A model generated the notes under the pieces. That model was not told the DNA's origin and searched no databases. It saw only the letters and a list, made by a program, of their open reading frames with translations. Source: Alphaproteobacteria bacterium (GTDB lineage: Bacteria > Pseudomonadota > Alphaproteobacteria > Rhodobacterales > Rhodobacteraceae). Taken from it: 64,000 nucleotides of DNA. Positions 27,569 to 38,361 of this stretch are shown in pieces; positions within the stretch are counted from its first letter, which is position 1, and each line of letters starts with the position of its first letter. The DNA is taken from assembly GCA_030428355.1 (NCBI GenBank), contig JAUIBL010000014.1, positions 1-64,000 on the forward strand, read 5' to 3'. A program made the translations under genes and the position numbers.

Positions 27569-27642
27569 CGAAGACTCTGTATCCAGTGTGCTCAGACCGT
27601 AGCCCAAGGTTTCCCGTCCGCCAACCCCCCAGAATCGGGGGA

Positions 27643-28224
27643 TCAGCGTTCCAGGATCAGGCGACCATTGTTGATCTCCAACCGGGCAAACCGGTTGAGA
27701 TAGTCCATGCCCAAAAGCGATTTCGACATCTCGCCCTCGTTCACGAAAGCGCGGACATCCCGGTCGTGAAACGGCCCGAGTGCCACATCGGCCAAACGCA
27801 CAGGCGCTGTGCGCACAAGACCGTTGGCGGTCATCGCTTCCGAATAAAAGATCACGTCTTCCTCTTTCAGACCAACCCGCGCGGCGTCTTCGCGTGTCAG
27901 CACCATACTGGTTGCGCCGGTGTCGACGACAAACAGAACCGGCGCTTCGTTGATTTCAAGAGTCAGGTAATAATGGCCGTCCGGTCCACGCGGCACCTCG
28001 ATGCGCCCGGCCTCGGACATCACCAGTTGCTGTGGCTGCACGGTTTGGCGGATGCCGCCCCACAGACCGACTGCTGCAATCACACCCAGAAAGATTAGTC
28101 CCCAGACAGCACCCTGCTGCAGTGTTTTGTTCAGGCTCTGTCGGTTCTGAACGACAAACCAGAACACCACCACGGCGCCAAGCAGCACCAGATACGCCAG
28201 ATTGCCATAGTCCATCGCCGACAT
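27643..28224 (-). CDS. retropepsin-like aspartic protease, membrane anchored
   Basis: The 193-residue protein has two N-terminal hydrophobic segments (about 5-25 and 40-58). A single retropepsin domain follows, with catalytic Asp in [13 protein letters not shown] and the later [10 protein letters not shown] (TIGR02281-type family). The fold needs a dimer to make an active site. Its cellular role is not established. G-rich AAGGTGGGGG before ATG 28224 supports that start. It lies next to bpt on the same strand. Confidence 0.85.
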   Translation of the reverse strand: MSAMDYGNLAYLVLLGAVVVFWFVVQNRQSLNKTLQQGAVWGLIFLGVIAAVGLWGGIRQTVQPQQLVMSEAGRIEVPRGPDGHYYLTLEINEAPVLFVVDTGATSMVLTREDAARVGLKEEDVIFYSEAMTANGLVRTAPVRLADVALGPFHDRDVRAFVNEGEMSKSLLGMDYLNRFARLEINNGRLILER

Positions 28225-28290
28225 GTTCAACCCCCACCTTGCTCATTTCAAGATGTAGGTCGGCAAGTCCCGCTTGTGTAGGGTACGGCG

Positions 28291-28914
28291 CTACCCGCCC
28301 ATCGCCAGCCCGAAGCCCCGGATGCCATCCAGCACGAATTGCACCGACAGCGCCGCCAGCAACATGCCCAACAGCCGCGTCACCACGACGATCCCCGTCT
28401 TGCCCAGCGCCCGCTCGATCAGCGGCGCACTCAGGAACAGCAGGAACACGATGATGAGCACCGCCACCATGACCCCAAGAACCGACGCCATACCCACCGC
28501 GTCATCGGTCTGACCGACCAGAAGGATGATCGACGCAATCGCACCGGGGCCGGCAATCAGCGGAATCGCAATGGGAAAAACCGACGGATCGGGCAGATCG
28601 TCCGCGTCCGCCTTGTCCTCGCGCCGCTTGGTGCGGCGTTCGAACAGCATGTCGAGCGCGGTCAGAAACAGCAGGATGCCGCCGGCAATCCGGAAGGCGG
28701 GCATCGAGATGCCGATGAAGCCCAGCACCTGTTCCCCCAGAAAGGCAAAAAGAAACAGCAACCCCGCCGCGATCACCGTGGCCCGTATGGCAATCGCCCG
28801 CCGCTGCGCCGCCGTCATCCCGGCGGTCAGCGCGATGAAGATCGGCGTCAGCCCGATCGGGTCGATCACCACGAAAAGCGTGACAAAGGCAGGGATGAGA
28901 AAAGCCGGATCCAT
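28291..28914 (-). CDS. MarC family integral membrane protein
   Basis: The 207-residue protein has six hydrophobic segments and the family motifs FVVIDPIGLTPIF near the N-terminus and PIAIPLIAGPGAIAS in the middle. A charged loop (ERRTKRREDKADADD) separates the two halves. MarC/NAAT proteins are annotated as putative transporters, but their substrates are not established. It follows the ABC-F gene on the same strand by 38 bases. Confidence 0.9.
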   Translation of the reverse strand: MDPAFLIPAFVTLFVVIDPIGLTPIFIALTAGMTAAQRRAIAIRATVIAAGLLFLFAFLGEQVLGFIGISMPAFRIAGGILLFLTALDMLFERRTKRREDKADADDLPDPSVFPIAIPLIAGPGAIASIILLVGQTDDAVGMASVLGVMVAVLIIVFLLFLSAPLIERALGKTGIVVVTRLLGMLLAALSVQFVLDGIRGFGLAMGG

Positions 28915-28952
28915 ACCCGACCGCTACAGCCGCCGCGGGCGCGTGGCAACCC

Positions 28953-30806
28953 TCAGGCGTTTTCTGCCGCGTCCAGCTTTTCCTGCGCCGCTTCCCACAG
29001 CGCCTCGGCCCGGCGTAGACCGTCCATGATTTCGGCGTATTTCTTGTTCCAGGTCTCAAGCTCGCCCTTGCGATTGGACTCGTAAAGCGTCGGATCGGCC
29101 AGTTTCTTGGCCAGCGTTTCCCGCATCTCCTCGATCTTTTCGACCCGCGCCTCGCATTTGCGCACTTCGGCCCGCAGCGCCAGCATCGTATCGCGGTCGG
29201 GCCGGGCCGGGCGGGTGGGTTTGGGCTTTTCCGCCTTCACCGGCTTGTCCGACGCCAGCAGCATGGCGCGGTAATCGTCCAGATCGTCCTCGTAGGGCGT
29301 GACGTGGCCGTCCTTCACCAGCCACAACCGATCCGCCACCATCGACAGAAGATGCATGTCGTGGCTCACCAGAATGACCGCGCCCGAATAGGCCGTCAAC
29401 GCCTCGACCAGTGCCTCGCGGCTTTCGATGTCGAGGTGGTTGGTCGGTTCGTCGAGGATGAGCAGATGCGGCGCGTCCAGCGTGGCCAGCAGAAGCGACA
29501 ACCGCGCTTTCTGCCCTCCAGACAGCTTGCCCACAACGGTGTCGGCCTGCGCCGCCATCAGGCCAAAGCCGGCCAGCCGCGCCCGGTGCCGCGTCGGCAT
29601 TTCATCGGGGCGCGCCCGCCGCAGGTGATCGAGCGGCGTTTCGTCCACATGCAACTCGTCCACCTGATGCTGGGCAAAGAACCCGATCCGCAGCTTTGAA
29701 GACCGCGTGATCCGCCCCGCCATCAACGGCAGACGATCGGACAGCAGCTTGGCCAGCGTCGACTTGCCCTGACCGTTCTTGCCCAGAAGCGCGATCCGGT
29801 CGTCTTGGTCGATCCGAAGGTCGAGCTTGCGCAACACTTCCGTCTCGCCATAGCCGGTGACCCCGTTCTCCACCCGGATGATCGGCGGCGACAGCTCGTC
29901 GGGCTGCGGAAAGGTGAAGACCCGCTTGGCGATCTCCTCGGGGGCGGCGACCATATCCATCCGCTCGATCATCTTGAGCCGCGACTGCGCCTGCTTGGCC
30001 TTGCTCGCCTTGGCGCGGAACCGGTCGACAAAGCTCTGCAGATGCGCCACCCGCGCCTGCTGCTTCTTGGCCACCGCCGCTGCTTGGGCGCGCCGTTCCG
30101 CCCGCTGCCGGGCGAACTGGTCATAGGGGCCCTGATAGAAGGTCAGCCGCCGATCCTCCAGATGCAGGATCGCCCCCACCGCACGGTTGAGCAGCCCCCG
30201 GTCGTGGCTGATCACGATCACCGTATAGGGATATTTCGCCAGGTAGCTCTCCAGCCACAGCGCGCCTTCGAGGTCGAGATAGTTGGTCGGCTCATCGAGC
30301 AGCAGAAGGTCCGGCTGCGGGAACAGCACGCCTGCCAAAGCCACACGCATCCGCCAGCCGCCGGAAAAAGCAGAGCACGGCATGCGCTGTTCGTCGTCGT
30401 CAAAGCCCAATCCTTTGAGAATCGCCGCCGCCCGCGCCTCCGCCGACCACGCGTCGATATCGGCCAGCCGCGTCTGCACCTCGGCAATCCGCGCGCCATC
30501 GGTCGCCGTTTCGGCCTCGGCCATCAGCGCCGCCCGCTCCGTATCGGCAGCCAGCACCGTGTCGATCAATGACACCGACGATCCCGGCACCTCCTGGCTC
30601 ACCCCGCCGATGCGCGCCCCGTGCGGCACCGAAATCGCACCACCCTCGAGCGCCAGCTCACCCCGGATCAGCCGGAACAGCGTCGTCTTGCCCGCACCAT
30701 TGGGCCCGACCAGCCCAACCTTGTGCCCATCGGGAATGACGGCGCTCGCGCCCTCGAACAGGGGACGCCCGTCAACGGCGTAGGTGATGTCTTCGATCTT
30801 CAACAT
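28953..30806 (-). CDS. ABC-F family ATPase (Uup/YheS type)
   Basis: The 617-residue soluble protein has two ABC domains. Walker A motifs are GPNGAGKTT near residue 36 and GKNGQGKST near 343. Signatures are FSGGWRMR and LSGGQKAR. A charged linker between the domains holds the P-site tRNA interaction motif region (about 235-295), and the C-terminus is a coiled coil (about 540-617). ABC-F proteins act on the ribosome rather than in transport; no membrane domain is present. Confidence 0.92.
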   Translation of the reverse strand: MLKIEDITYAVDGRPLFEGASAVIPDGHKVGLVGPNGAGKTTLFRLIRGELALEGGAISVPHGARIGGVSQEVPGSSVSLIDTVLAADTERAALMAEAETATDGARIAEVQTRLADIDAWSAEARAAAILKGLGFDDDEQRMPCSAFSGGWRMRVALAGVLFPQPDLLLLDEPTNYLDLEGALWLESYLAKYPYTVIVISHDRGLLNRAVGAILHLEDRRLTFYQGPYDQFARQRAERRAQAAAVAKKQQARVAHLQSFVDRFRAKASKAKQAQSRLKMIERMDMVAAPEEIAKRVFTFPQPDELSPPIIRVENGVTGYGETEVLRKLDLRIDQDDRIALLGKNGQGKSTLAKLLSDRLPLMAGRITRSSKLRIGFFAQHQVDELHVDETPLDHLRRARPDEMPTRHRARLAGFGLMAAQADTVVGKLSGGQKARLSLLLATLDAPHLLILDEPTNHLDIESREALVEALTAYSGAVILVSHDMHLLSMVADRLWLVKDGHVTPYEDDLDDYRAMLLASDKPVKAEKPKPTRPARPDRDTMLALRAEVRKCEARVEKIEEMRETLAKKLADPTLYESNRKGELETWNKKYAEIMDGLRRAEALWEAAQEKLDAAENA

Positions 30807-30859
30807 GGCACGCCCATATCAACGCCTGCGAAGACAGACCAGCGCCCATATCTTCTCTG

Positions 30860-30940
30860 GTTCAAAAATACTTCGGGAGTTTGAGGGCAGCGCCCTCAAA
30901 TCCCTGCGCAGCAGGGATGAAGGCCCTTCCAAGGGCTTTC
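30860..30940 (+). repeat. dispersed GC-hairpin repeat, copy 2, with three hairpins
   Basis: After TTCAAAAATACTTCGGGAG come three adjacent hairpins: TTTGAGGGC/GCCCTCAAA (30880-30900), ATCCCTGC/GCAGGGAT (30900-30918) and GGCCCTT/AAGGGC-type (30920-30939). The first hairpin and its AATACT leader match the copies at 19262 and 50361. It lies upstream of ndk. Confidence 0.6.
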
Positions 30941-31003
30941 CAACGCCAAACCCCCATGCTAACGGGCGCAGCAATCGCAAACCAAAACCACGGAGTGACC
31001 AAC

Positions 31004-31426
31004 ATGGCCCTCGAACGCACCTTCTCGATCATCAAACCCGATGCCACCCGCCGCAACCTGACCGGCAAGATCAACGCCAAGTTCGAAGAGGCAGGCCTGC
31101 GCATCGTCGCGCAGAAGCGCATCCACCTGACCAAGGCACAGGCGGGCAAGTTCTACGCCGTGCATGCAGAGCGCCCCTTCTATGACGAACTCTGCGAATT
31201 CATGGCCTCCGCCCCGGTCGTCGTGCAGGTTCTCGAAGGCGAAAACGCCATCGCCAAGAACCGTGAAGTCATGGGCGCCACCAACCCTGCAGACGCCGCC
31301 CCCGGCACCATCCGCGCCGAATTCGCCGAATCCGTCGGTGAAAACTCGGTCCACGGCTCCGACGCTCCGGAAACTGCGGCGGAAGAAATCGCGTTCTTCT
31401 TCTCGGGCCTCGAACTGGTCGGCTAA
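31004..31426 (+). CDS. ndk: nucleoside-diphosphate kinase
   Basis: Ndk passes the gamma-phosphate between nucleoside triphosphates and diphosphates through a phosphohistidine. The 140-residue protein has the family start [14 protein letters not shown] and the active-site segment [12 protein letters not shown] with the catalytic His. GGAG eight bases before ATG 31004 fits; the frame is open upstream through the hairpin repeat but that part is not conserved-looking. Confidence 0.98.
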   Translation: MALERTFSIIKPDATRRNLTGKINAKFEEAGLRIVAQKRIHLTKAQAGKFYAVHAERPFYDELCEFMASAPVVVQVLEGENAIAKNREVMGATNPADAAPGTIRAEFAESVGENSVHGSDAPETAAEEIAFFFSGLELVG

Positions 31427-31453
31427 GCCGCCATCTCAGATGGACTTACAGGT

Positions 31454-31482
31454 AGGCCGGGCATTTGCCCGGCTTGCTTTTT
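31454..31482 (+). terminator. ndk terminator
   Basis: GCCGGGC (31456-31462) and GCCCGGC (31467-31473) form a perfect stem with loop ATTT, followed by TTGCTTTTT, 28 bases after the ndk stop. Confidence 0.85.
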
Positions 31483-31493
31483 GCAGCAACCGA

Positions 31494-32675
31494 TCACGCC
31501 GCCTTCGCCAACCCGGCGGCAAAATCGCACAAAATGCGCAGCGCCGCCTCGAAGCGGCTGTCCTCCAATGTCATCGCCACCCGGATATGTCCCGCCGCCG
31601 ACTGGCCAAAGCTTTCCCCTGGCATGACAGCGATGTGATGCGCCTCAAGCAGCGCAAAGGCGAAATCTTCGCCACTCATCCCCGTCGCGCGCACATCCAG
31701 CATGACATACATCGCCCCCTGCGCCGGGATCATGCGCACGGCCTGATGACCCGCCAGCACCCGTTCGGCAATCGCGCGCCGCCGGCGGAACGGCTCGGCC
31801 ACCTGCTCTTCCAGCGACGCGCCCGCCCTCAGGCCGAACAGCGCCGCGTCCTGAATGTAGCCGGGCACGCCATAGGTGGTGTTGGTCGCCAGATCGACGA
31901 GGCATGTGATCGCCTCTTCGGGCCCGACGATCCAGCCGATCCGGCTGCCCGTCATCGCATGGCTTTTCGACATGGACCCGATCACCAGCGTGCGCTCGGC
32001 CATGCCGGGCAGGGCGCGGGGGCTCAGATGCGCACCGTCCCAAACCTGCGTGTCATACACCTCGTCCGAGATCAGCCACATGTCCTGTGCCGTCACCACA
32101 TCGGCGATGGCCTCCAGCGTCTCGCGCGGATAGACGGCGCCCGTCGGGTTGTTCGGCGTGTTGATCACCAACGACACCGCATCATGGCTCGCTGCCTCCA
32201 GCACATCGCGCTGCGGCAGAAACCCCTGCGAGGAACGTGTCAGCACGGCCCGAGGCACCGCCCCGACCGAGCGCAGCACGCCGGGATAGGTCGCGTAATA
32301 GGGATCGACGAACAGCGCCACATCGCCCGGCATGCAGACCGCCATATGCGCCGCGAACAGCCCGGCCTGTCCGCCGGGGGTGATCAGCACGTTCTCGCGG
32401 CGGGTCGGCACCCCCGACTGCGCCTCGATTCGTGCTGCAACTTCGTCGCGTAAGGCACTGATTCCCGGAACAATTGCATATCCTGTGTGCCCACCCACAG
32501 CACTCTTGTACATCGCCTTGAGGATCGATGGGTCGGTGCGGATGTCATGCTCGCCAATCGTCAGCTCGGTCACCGCGACACCCTCTGCGATCATCGCGCG
32601 GGCGCGGTAGAACACGTCCCAGCCGTCGGATCCGTCGCCGTTCAGAGTGGTGATGCGATGTGACAAGGCTGGCAT
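31494..32675 (-). CDS. class I/II aminotransferase, AruH-like
   Basis: This 393-residue PLP enzyme has NTPNNPTGAVYP, MWLISDEVYDTQVWDG and the PLP lysine in SMSKSHAMTGSRIGW. The segments around LPGMAERT, SKSHAMTG and the C-terminal PGESFGQSAAGHIR closely resemble my recollection of arginine:pyruvate transaminase AruH of Pseudomonas. The substrate is therefore possibly a basic amino acid, but this is inference. The gene stands alone, convergent with ndk. Confidence 0.82.
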   Translation of the reverse strand: MPALSHRITTLNGDGSDGWDVFYRARAMIAEGVAVTELTIGEHDIRTDPSILKAMYKSAVGGHTGYAIVPGISALRDEVAARIEAQSGVPTRRENVLITPGGQAGLFAAHMAVCMPGDVALFVDPYYATYPGVLRSVGAVPRAVLTRSSQGFLPQRDVLEAASHDAVSLVINTPNNPTGAVYPRETLEAIADVVTAQDMWLISDEVYDTQVWDGAHLSPRALPGMAERTLVIGSMSKSHAMTGSRIGWIVGPEEAITCLVDLATNTTYGVPGYIQDAALFGLRAGASLEEQVAEPFRRRRAIAERVLAGHQAVRMIPAQGAMYVMLDVRATGMSGEDFAFALLEAHHIAVMPGESFGQSAAGHIRVAMTLEDSRFEAALRILCDFAAGLAKAA

Positions 32676-32920
32676 GGTGGTCTCCGAATAAGTGTTCCCA
32701 ACTCCTGCCAGAGCCTAACGCCCAAAGTCCAGATCGAACCGGCACGTCGCGCAATCCTCTTGACCGGCAAACCAGAACCCGTCTAACTGCGTCGCATGAC
32801 CCGTATCGCAACACTCATTTGCTGCATTATCCGCTAATCCATCTGGCGGGCCGGTCTTCTATTCCCAACACGAGTTGAAGTTGCTACTCCCGCCGCGACC
32901 CCGGCCCGCGAGGAGCATCC

Positions 32921-34411
32921 ATGACCATCTGGTTGACCAACACCGCCACCCGCAAGAAAGAGGAATTCACCCCTCTCGACCCAAAGAACGTGCGGATGTA
33001 TGTCTGCGGGCCCACCGTCTATGACCGCGCCCATATCGGCAACGCCCGCCCTGTCATCGTGTTCGACGTGCTCTTCCGCCTGCTGCGCCATGTCTACGGG
33101 GTGGATCACGTGACTTACGTGCGCAACTTCACCGACGTGGACGACAAGATCAACGCCCGCGCCGCCGAATCCGGCCGCAGCATCGGTGACATCACCGCCG
33201 AGACAACCGCATGGTATCTCGAAGACATGGCCGCCATCGGCGCGCTTGAGCCGACGCATATGCCCCGCGCCACCGCCTATATCGCCGAGATGGTGGCGAT
33301 GATCGAAGAGCTGATCGCGCGTGGCCATGCGTATGAGGCTGAAGGCCATGTGCTCTTCGCAGTCGACTCGTGGAAAGAGGGGTATGGCAAGCTGTCGGGC
33401 CGCTCTGTCGATGACATGATCGCGGGAGCGCGGGTCGAAGTCGCGCCCTACAAGCGCAACCCGATGGATTTCGTCATGTGGAAGCCGTCCTCGGACGATC
33501 TGCCCGGATGGGACAGCCCCTGGGGCCGGGGGCGACCCGGGTGGCATATCGAATGCTCTGCTATGGCCTTTGACCTGCTGGGGGATCAGTTCGACATTCA
33601 CGGCGGCGGCAACGACCTGATGTTCCCGCACCACGAGAACGAGATCGCGCAGAGCAAATGCGCGGGCCACGGCTTTGCGCGCTACTGGCTGCACAACGAG
33701 ATGCTGCAGGTCGAGGGAAAGAAGATGTCCAAGTCACTGGGCAATTTCTTCACCGTGCGGGATTTGCTGGATCAGGGCGTGCCGGGCGAGGTGATCCGGT
33801 TCGTGTTCCTGTCGACGCATTACCGCAAGCCGATGGATTGGACAGAGAAGAAGCGCGAGGAGGCCGAAGCGACGCTGCGCAAGTGGCGGGCGCTGACGCA
33901 CGGCGTTGAACCGGGTGAGGTGCCGTTGGAGGTTGTTGAGGCGCTGTCCGATGATCTCAATACCGCCGGTGCGGTTTCGGTGTTGCACAAGCTCGCCGGT
34001 GAAGGCGATGCAGCCGGCCTGTTGGCTGGTGCGCAAATGGTCGGGCTTCTGACCGATGACCTTGGCGGCTGGGACACTGTAAGTGTCGATCTTTCCACTT
34101 ACGCGGATCGTCTTGCTGCTCTGCGCGAAACCGCGATGCAGACCAAAGACTTCTCCGCTGTTGATGCGATGAAAACTGCGCTGACCGAGGCTGGTGTCGA
34201 AGTGCGTATGTCTAAGGCCGGCGTTGAATTGCTGCCGAAGCCTATTGAATCAATCAAAACGGTTTACGCTCGAGCGAACCAAACGCGAGATGACCTCGAT
34301 GAAATGAACTACTGGCTAGATTTGGCTGAAAATATGCAAGCTGGGAAAATCGTCTGCCTTGAAAACCGAGATGACAAGCTCGCCGCAATAAAGAGGCAGT
34401 TTTTGTCATGA
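32921..34411 (+). CDS. cysS: cysteinyl-tRNA synthetase, with atypical C-terminal tail
   Basis: CysRS charges tRNA-Cys. The 496-residue protein has the zinc Cys and HIGH-type motif in [32 protein letters not shown] and KKMSKSLGN. Residues up to about 445 ([12 protein letters not shown]) look normal. The last 50 residues (starting [16 protein letters not shown]) are not what I expect of the family, and from about 33,900 the DNA becomes visibly richer in A and T. The stop overlaps cimA by ATGA. The core function should be intact. Confidence 0.93.
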   Translation: MTIWLTNTATRKKEEFTPLDPKNVRMYVCGPTVYDRAHIGNARPVIVFDVLFRLLRHVYGVDHVTYVRNFTDVDDKINARAAESGRSIGDITAETTAWYLEDMAAIGALEPTHMPRATAYIAEMVAMIEELIARGHAYEAEGHVLFAVDSWKEGYGKLSGRSVDDMIAGARVEVAPYKRNPMDFVMWKPSSDDLPGWDSPWGRGRPGWHIECSAMAFDLLGDQFDIHGGGNDLMFPHHENEIAQSKCAGHGFARYWLHNEMLQVEGKKMSKSLGNFFTVRDLLDQGVPGEVIRFVFLSTHYRKPMDWTEKKREEAEATLRKWRALTHGVEPGEVPLEVVEALSDDLNTAGAVSVLHKLAGEGDAAGLLAGAQMVGLLTDDLGGWDTVSVDLSTYADRLAALRETAMQTKDFSAVDAMKTALTEAGVEVRMSKAGVELLPKPIESIKTVYARANQTRDDLDEMNYWLDLAENMQAGKIVCLENRDDKLAAIKRQFLS

Positions 34412-36027
34412 CCAAAACCCGCCTGACCCTCTACGACACAACTCTCCGCGACGGGCAGCAGACGCAGGGCGTGCAGTTCTCGACCCCCGAGAAACACCGC
34501 ATCGTCGAGGCGCTCGACGCGCTTGGCATCGACTATATCGAAGGTGGGTGGCCGGGGGCGAACCCGACCGACTCCGCGTTCTTCGACGAGGTCGGCCAGA
34601 CGAAAGCAACCGTCACCGCTTTCGGCATGACCAAACGCGCGGGCCGCTCGGCCGAGAATGACGACGTTCTGGCGGCGGTCATGAACGCGGGCACCAAGTC
34701 GGTGTGCCTTGTGGGCAAAACCCACGATTTCCACGTCACCGCCGCCCTTGGCATCACGCTTGAGGAAAACGTCGAAAACATCCGCGCCTCGGTCGCCCAT
34801 ATCGTGTCGCAGAAACGCGAGGCGCTGTTCGACGCCGAGCATTTCTTCGACGGCTACAAGGCCAATCCCGACTACGCGCTGACCTGCCTGCACGCCGCCT
34901 ATGACGCAGGCGCGCGCTGGATCGTGCTCTGTGACACCAATGGCGGCGCGTTGCCCAGCGAAGTGGGCCGGATCACCGAAGCGGTCATCGCCTCCGGCAT
35001 CCCCGGCACCCATTTGGGCATCCACACCCACAACGACACCGAAATGGCCGTCGCCACCACGCTTGCCGCCGTCGACGCAGGCGCGCGGCAGATTCAGGGC
35101 ACGCTGAACGGGCTGGGCGAACGCTGCGGTAACGCGAACCTGACCGCTCTGATCCCGACGCTGCTGCTCAAGGAGCCCTATGCCAGCACCTACGAGACAG
35201 GTGTGACGCTGGAAGCGCTCGAAGGCATGACGCGGATCAGCCGGATGCTGGACGAGATCCTCAACCGCGTGCCGCTCAAGCAATCGGCCTATGTCGGCTC
35301 CTCCGCTTTTGCGCACAAGGCCGGGCTGCACGCCAGCGCGATCCTCAAGAACCCGACGACCTATGAGCATGTCGACCCCGCACAGGTGGGCAACCGCCGG
35401 GTGATCCCGATGTCCAATCAGGCGGGACAATCCAACCTGCGCCGCCGTCTGGCGGAAGCCGGGATCGAAGTGCCGGACAAGGACCCGGCGCTGGCCCGCA
35501 TCCTCGACCGGATCAAAATGCGCGAGGCGGAAGGCTATTCCTACGACACCGCGCAGGCGAGTTTCGAGCTTTTGGCGCGGGATGAGTTGGGAATGCTGCC
35601 CGAATTCTTCGAAGTCAAACGCTACCGCGTGACGGTGGAACGGCGGAAGAACAAGTACAACAAGATGATCTCGCATTCCGAGGCAGTGGTTGTTGTCAAG
35701 GTGGATGGCGAAAAGAAACTGTCGGTCAGCGAGTCGATGGACGAGCTGGGCAATGACCGTGGTCCGGTGAACGCGCTTTCCAAGGCGCTGGCCAAGGATC
35801 TTGGCCCGTATCAGGCGATGATCGACGACATGCGTCTTGTCGACTTCAAGGTGCGCATCACCCAAGGCGGGACCGAGGCCGTGACCCGCGTCATCATCGA
35901 CAGCGAAGACGGGCAGGGGCGGCGTTGGTCCACCGTGGGTGTCAGCGCCAACATCATCGACGCGTCTTTCGAGGCGCTGCTGGATGCCGTGCGCTGGAAA
36001 CTGGTGCGGGACGCCGCCCCGGCATGA
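34408..36027 (+). CDS. cimA: citramalate synthase
   Basis: CimA condenses acetyl-CoA with pyruvate to (R)-citramalate, a threonine-independent entry to isoleucine. The 539-residue protein has the HMGL-like catalytic start [15 protein letters not shown], metal ligands in [13 protein letters not shown] and [12 protein letters not shown], and the C-terminal LeuA-type regulatory domain (about 400-530). The start overlaps the cysS stop. It complements the ilvB-ilvH operon in branched-chain amino acid synthesis. Confidence 0.92.
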   Translation: MTKTRLTLYDTTLRDGQQTQGVQFSTPEKHRIVEALDALGIDYIEGGWPGANPTDSAFFDEVGQTKATVTAFGMTKRAGRSAENDDVLAAVMNAGTKSVCLVGKTHDFHVTAALGITLEENVENIRASVAHIVSQKREALFDAEHFFDGYKANPDYALTCLHAAYDAGARWIVLCDTNGGALPSEVGRITEAVIASGIPGTHLGIHTHNDTEMAVATTLAAVDAGARQIQGTLNGLGERCGNANLTALIPTLLLKEPYASTYETGVTLEALEGMTRISRMLDEILNRVPLKQSAYVGSSAFAHKAGLHASAILKNPTTYEHVDPAQVGNRRVIPMSNQAGQSNLRRRLAEAGIEVPDKDPALARILDRIKMREAEGYSYDTAQASFELLARDELGMLPEFFEVKRYRVTVERRKNKYNKMISHSEAVVVVKVDGEKKLSVSESMDELGNDRGPVNALSKALAKDLGPYQAMIDDMRLVDFKVRITQGGTEAVTRVIIDSEDGQGRRWSTVGVSANIIDASFEALLDAVRWKLVRDAAPA

Positions 36028-36800
36028 GCTTTGACGCCGATCTGATCGCCTGTGCGCAACTGGTTGAAAAGGGCGATCCCGACCGCTTTGCCGCCACGAT
36101 GGCAGCACCCGTTGCGGCGCGTAAGGTGTTGTTTCCAATCTACGCTTTCAATGTCGAGGTCTCCCGCGCGCCTTGGGTGACGAAAGAGGCGATCATCGCC
36201 GAGATGCGCCTGCAATGGTGGACCGATGCGCTGGAAGAGATCGCCAGCGGTGGGCTGGTGCGGCGGCATGAGGTGGTGACGTCGCTGGCACATGTGCTGG
36301 ATGCCCCCGCCGCGCGGGAATTGCAGAAGGCGGTTCAGGCGCGGGTCTGGGACGTTTATCGCGATCCGTTTGAAGATCAGGCGGCATTTTCAAAATATAT
36401 CGAAGACACGGCAGCATCGCTCCTGCGCGCTGCGTCGCAAAGCCTGAGCGGCACCATGCCCGATATACTGACCGACCTTGGCTATGCCAGCGGTCTTGCG
36501 CAATTCCTGCGCGCGGTGCCGGAACTGGAGCGGCAGGGGCGCAGGCCCTTGGTGGATGGGCGGCCGGAGGCGGTTCGGGACCTTGCCCGCCAAGGATTTG
36601 ACCGTTTGGTAAAATCCCGCCAGCACCGCGCCGATCTGCCGAAAGTGGCACAGCCGGTCACGTTGTCCACATGGCTGGCAGGGCCGATCCTGAAACAGGC
36701 TTCAGCCGATCCGCGCCGGGTTGCGGACGGTACGCTTGGCATGGCCGAAGCGTACAAAAAGCTGCGCCTGATGTGGTACGCGGCCACCGGACGCTGGTAA
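36024..36800 (+). CDS. squalene/phytoene synthase family protein
   Basis: The 258-residue protein has the trans-isoprenyl synthase fold signature weakly kept: LQWWTDALEEI near residue 70, YIEDTAASLLRAAS near 145, and KAYKKLRLMWY-like C-terminus. The aspartate-rich motifs of true phytoene synthase are degenerate. It resembles the alphaproteobacterial relatives of mitochondrial NDUFAF6, a complex I assembly factor, so a non-catalytic role is possible. The start overlaps the cimA stop by ATGA. Confidence 0.78.
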   Translation: MSFDADLIACAQLVEKGDPDRFAATMAAPVAARKVLFPIYAFNVEVSRAPWVTKEAIIAEMRLQWWTDALEEIASGGLVRRHEVVTSLAHVLDAPAARELQKAVQARVWDVYRDPFEDQAAFSKYIEDTAASLLRAASQSLSGTMPDILTDLGYASGLAQFLRAVPELERQGRRPLVDGRPEAVRDLARQGFDRLVKSRQHRADLPKVAQPVTLSTWLAGPILKQASADPRRVADGTLGMAEAYKKLRLMWYAATGRW

Positions 36801-36801
36801 C

Positions 36802-37044
36802 TCAGAACGCCAGCACCACGCTGCAGCCCAACCCAGTCGCCACGATGTCCGCCGGATCGGCCACATCGTCGATCAGTTCCTTGAGCACGCCGACACCGAT
36901 GGCCGCAAGACAGCCCGCCGTCGGGTTGCCGGTTTCCTGCGTCACGATATGCGACACCGTCGCCCCGGCGGCGAAATGCGCGGCTTTGTCATAGTGCTGG
37001 CAGGCGGCAAGCAAGGGCAGGGCGAGGATCAGGTATCGAAGCAT
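36802..37044 (-). CDS. small lipoprotein, hypothetical
   Basis: The 80-residue protein begins MLRYLILALPLLAAC, a lipoprotein signal with lipobox LLAAC, so the mature protein would start at Cys15. The rest has glycine-rich hydrophobic stretches (AAHFAAGATVSHIV, GCLAAIGVGVLKELIDD) similar to membrane-embedded helical lipoproteins. It ends one base after the convergent stop of the preceding gene. ATG 37044 is chosen over an upstream in-frame start because of the signal. Confidence 0.68.
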   Translation of the reverse strand: MLRYLILALPLLAACQHYDKAAHFAAGATVSHIVTQETGNPTAGCLAAIGVGVLKELIDDVADPADIVATGLGCSVVLAF

Positions 37045-37122
37045 GGCAGGCACCGTTCTGGTGGAAACTGCCAGGCACTCTGTGCCCAAAGCCTGAAGAT
37101 TGAATTAAGACTCTTGGCCAAT

Positions 37123-38361
37123 TCAGGCCATGCGGTCCTTCGGCTGGAACATCAACCAGATCAGCGCGCCACCGGCCAGCATCAGGAACGGAGCCATCGC
37201 CATGTTCACCGCACTCCAGCCCTCGACCGGTGTGCCGCCCGAGCAGTTCAGCAATCCGCCCGAGGCCAGCGATGCGAGGGTCACGCCGCCGAAGACCAGA
37301 ACGTCATTCATACCCTGAACGCGGCCCCGCTCGTGCGGGGCGTGGGCGGCGGTCAGCATTGCGGTTGCGCCGATGAACCCGAAGTTCCAGCCAAGGCCGA
37401 GCAGGATCAGCGCGATGTAGAAGTTCTCGATCGCCACACCCTGCAGCGCCACGGCCCCGGCTGCGGCCAGGATCACCAACCCGGTGGCCACGATCTTTTC
37501 CACGCCGAAGCGCACGATCAGGTGCCCGGTGAAGAAGGACGGCGCGAACATGGCAAGCACGTGCGCCGACACGATGTCAGCCGCATTGCCTGCGGTATAG
37601 CCACATCCGACCACCGCCAGAGGGGTCGAGGTCATGACGAGGTTCATCAACGCATAGGTGACCATGCCGCAGATGATGGCGACCGCGATGCGCGGGGTCT
37701 TGATCAGTTCAAGCCGCGTGCGCCCTTTGGGATCATCGGCGTGCGGTGCCTTGGGTTTCGGGATGTCGAGGAACAGGAACAGGGTCGATCCGATCACGTT
37801 CAGAACGATCACCGCGAAATAGGTGCCGAGGAACGGCACGACATACCAATCGGCTGTCGCCTTCACCAATTGCGGGCCGAGGACCGCAGCAGCAAGACCG
37901 CCCGCCATTACATATGAAATGGCCTTTGGGCGAAACTCGTCTGTAGCGGTGTCGGCGGCGGCAAAGCGGTAGAACCCCTGCGCCGACATATAGATGCCGG
38001 TCAGGAAACTGCCCAGCAGGAAGATCGGGAAGGACGCGACATAAAGCCCATAGGCTCCGATGGCCCCGCCCAGTGCTCCACCTGTCGCCCCAACGGCAAA
38101 GCCGGCGCGGCGTCCGTATTTCTGCATGAAGGCGGAAATCGGCGTGGCGGTCGTCATCGAGCCCAGAACGATCAGCGAAATCGGCAAGGTGGCAAAACAG
38201 ATGTTTGACGCCAGCGACTGCCCGGCCAGACCACCCACGGTAAAGAGCATCGGCATTTGCGCACCAAGGATCGCCTGTGCCAGAACAAGCACAAAGACGT
38301 TGCGCTTCGCGCGGCGGTTTTCTGTGGTGGCGTCGGGGGAGGCGTGGTCAACTGTGCTCAT
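37123..38361 (-). CDS. MFS transporter
   Basis: The 412-residue protein has about 12 hydrophobic segments, a cytoplasmic loop in the middle (DIPKPKAPHADDPKGRTR) and the loop 2-3 MFS motif in MQKYGRRAGFAVG. Substrate unknown. ATG 38361 is the first methionine; a TTG 12 codons upstream is in frame. It is divergent from the cobK-like gene, with 88 bases between. Confidence 0.87.
   Translation of the reverse strand: MSTVDHASPDATTENRRAKRNVFVLVLAQAILGAQMPMLFTVGGLAGQSLASNICFATLPISLIVLGSMTTATPISAFMQKYGRRAGFAVGATGGALGGAIGAYGLYVASFPIFLLGSFLTGIYMSAQGFYRFAAADTATDEFRPKAISYVMAGGLAAAVLGPQLVKATADWYVVPFLGTYFAVIVLNVIGSTLFLFLDIPKPKAPHADDPKGRTRLELIKTPRIAVAIICGMVTYALMNLVMTSTPLAVVGCGYTAGNAADIVSAHVLAMFAPSFFTGHLIVRFGVEKIVATGLVILAAAGAVALQGVAIENFYIALILLGLGWNFGFIGATAMLTAAHAPHERGRVQGMNDVLVFGGVTLASLASGGLLNCSGGTPVEGWSAVNMAMAPFLMLAGGALIWLMFQPKDRMA

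Noticed and set aside
34309-36138. A 609-codon minus-strand frame opposite cimA.
   Set aside because: Shadow frame; no motif, and cimA is unambiguous on the plus strand.
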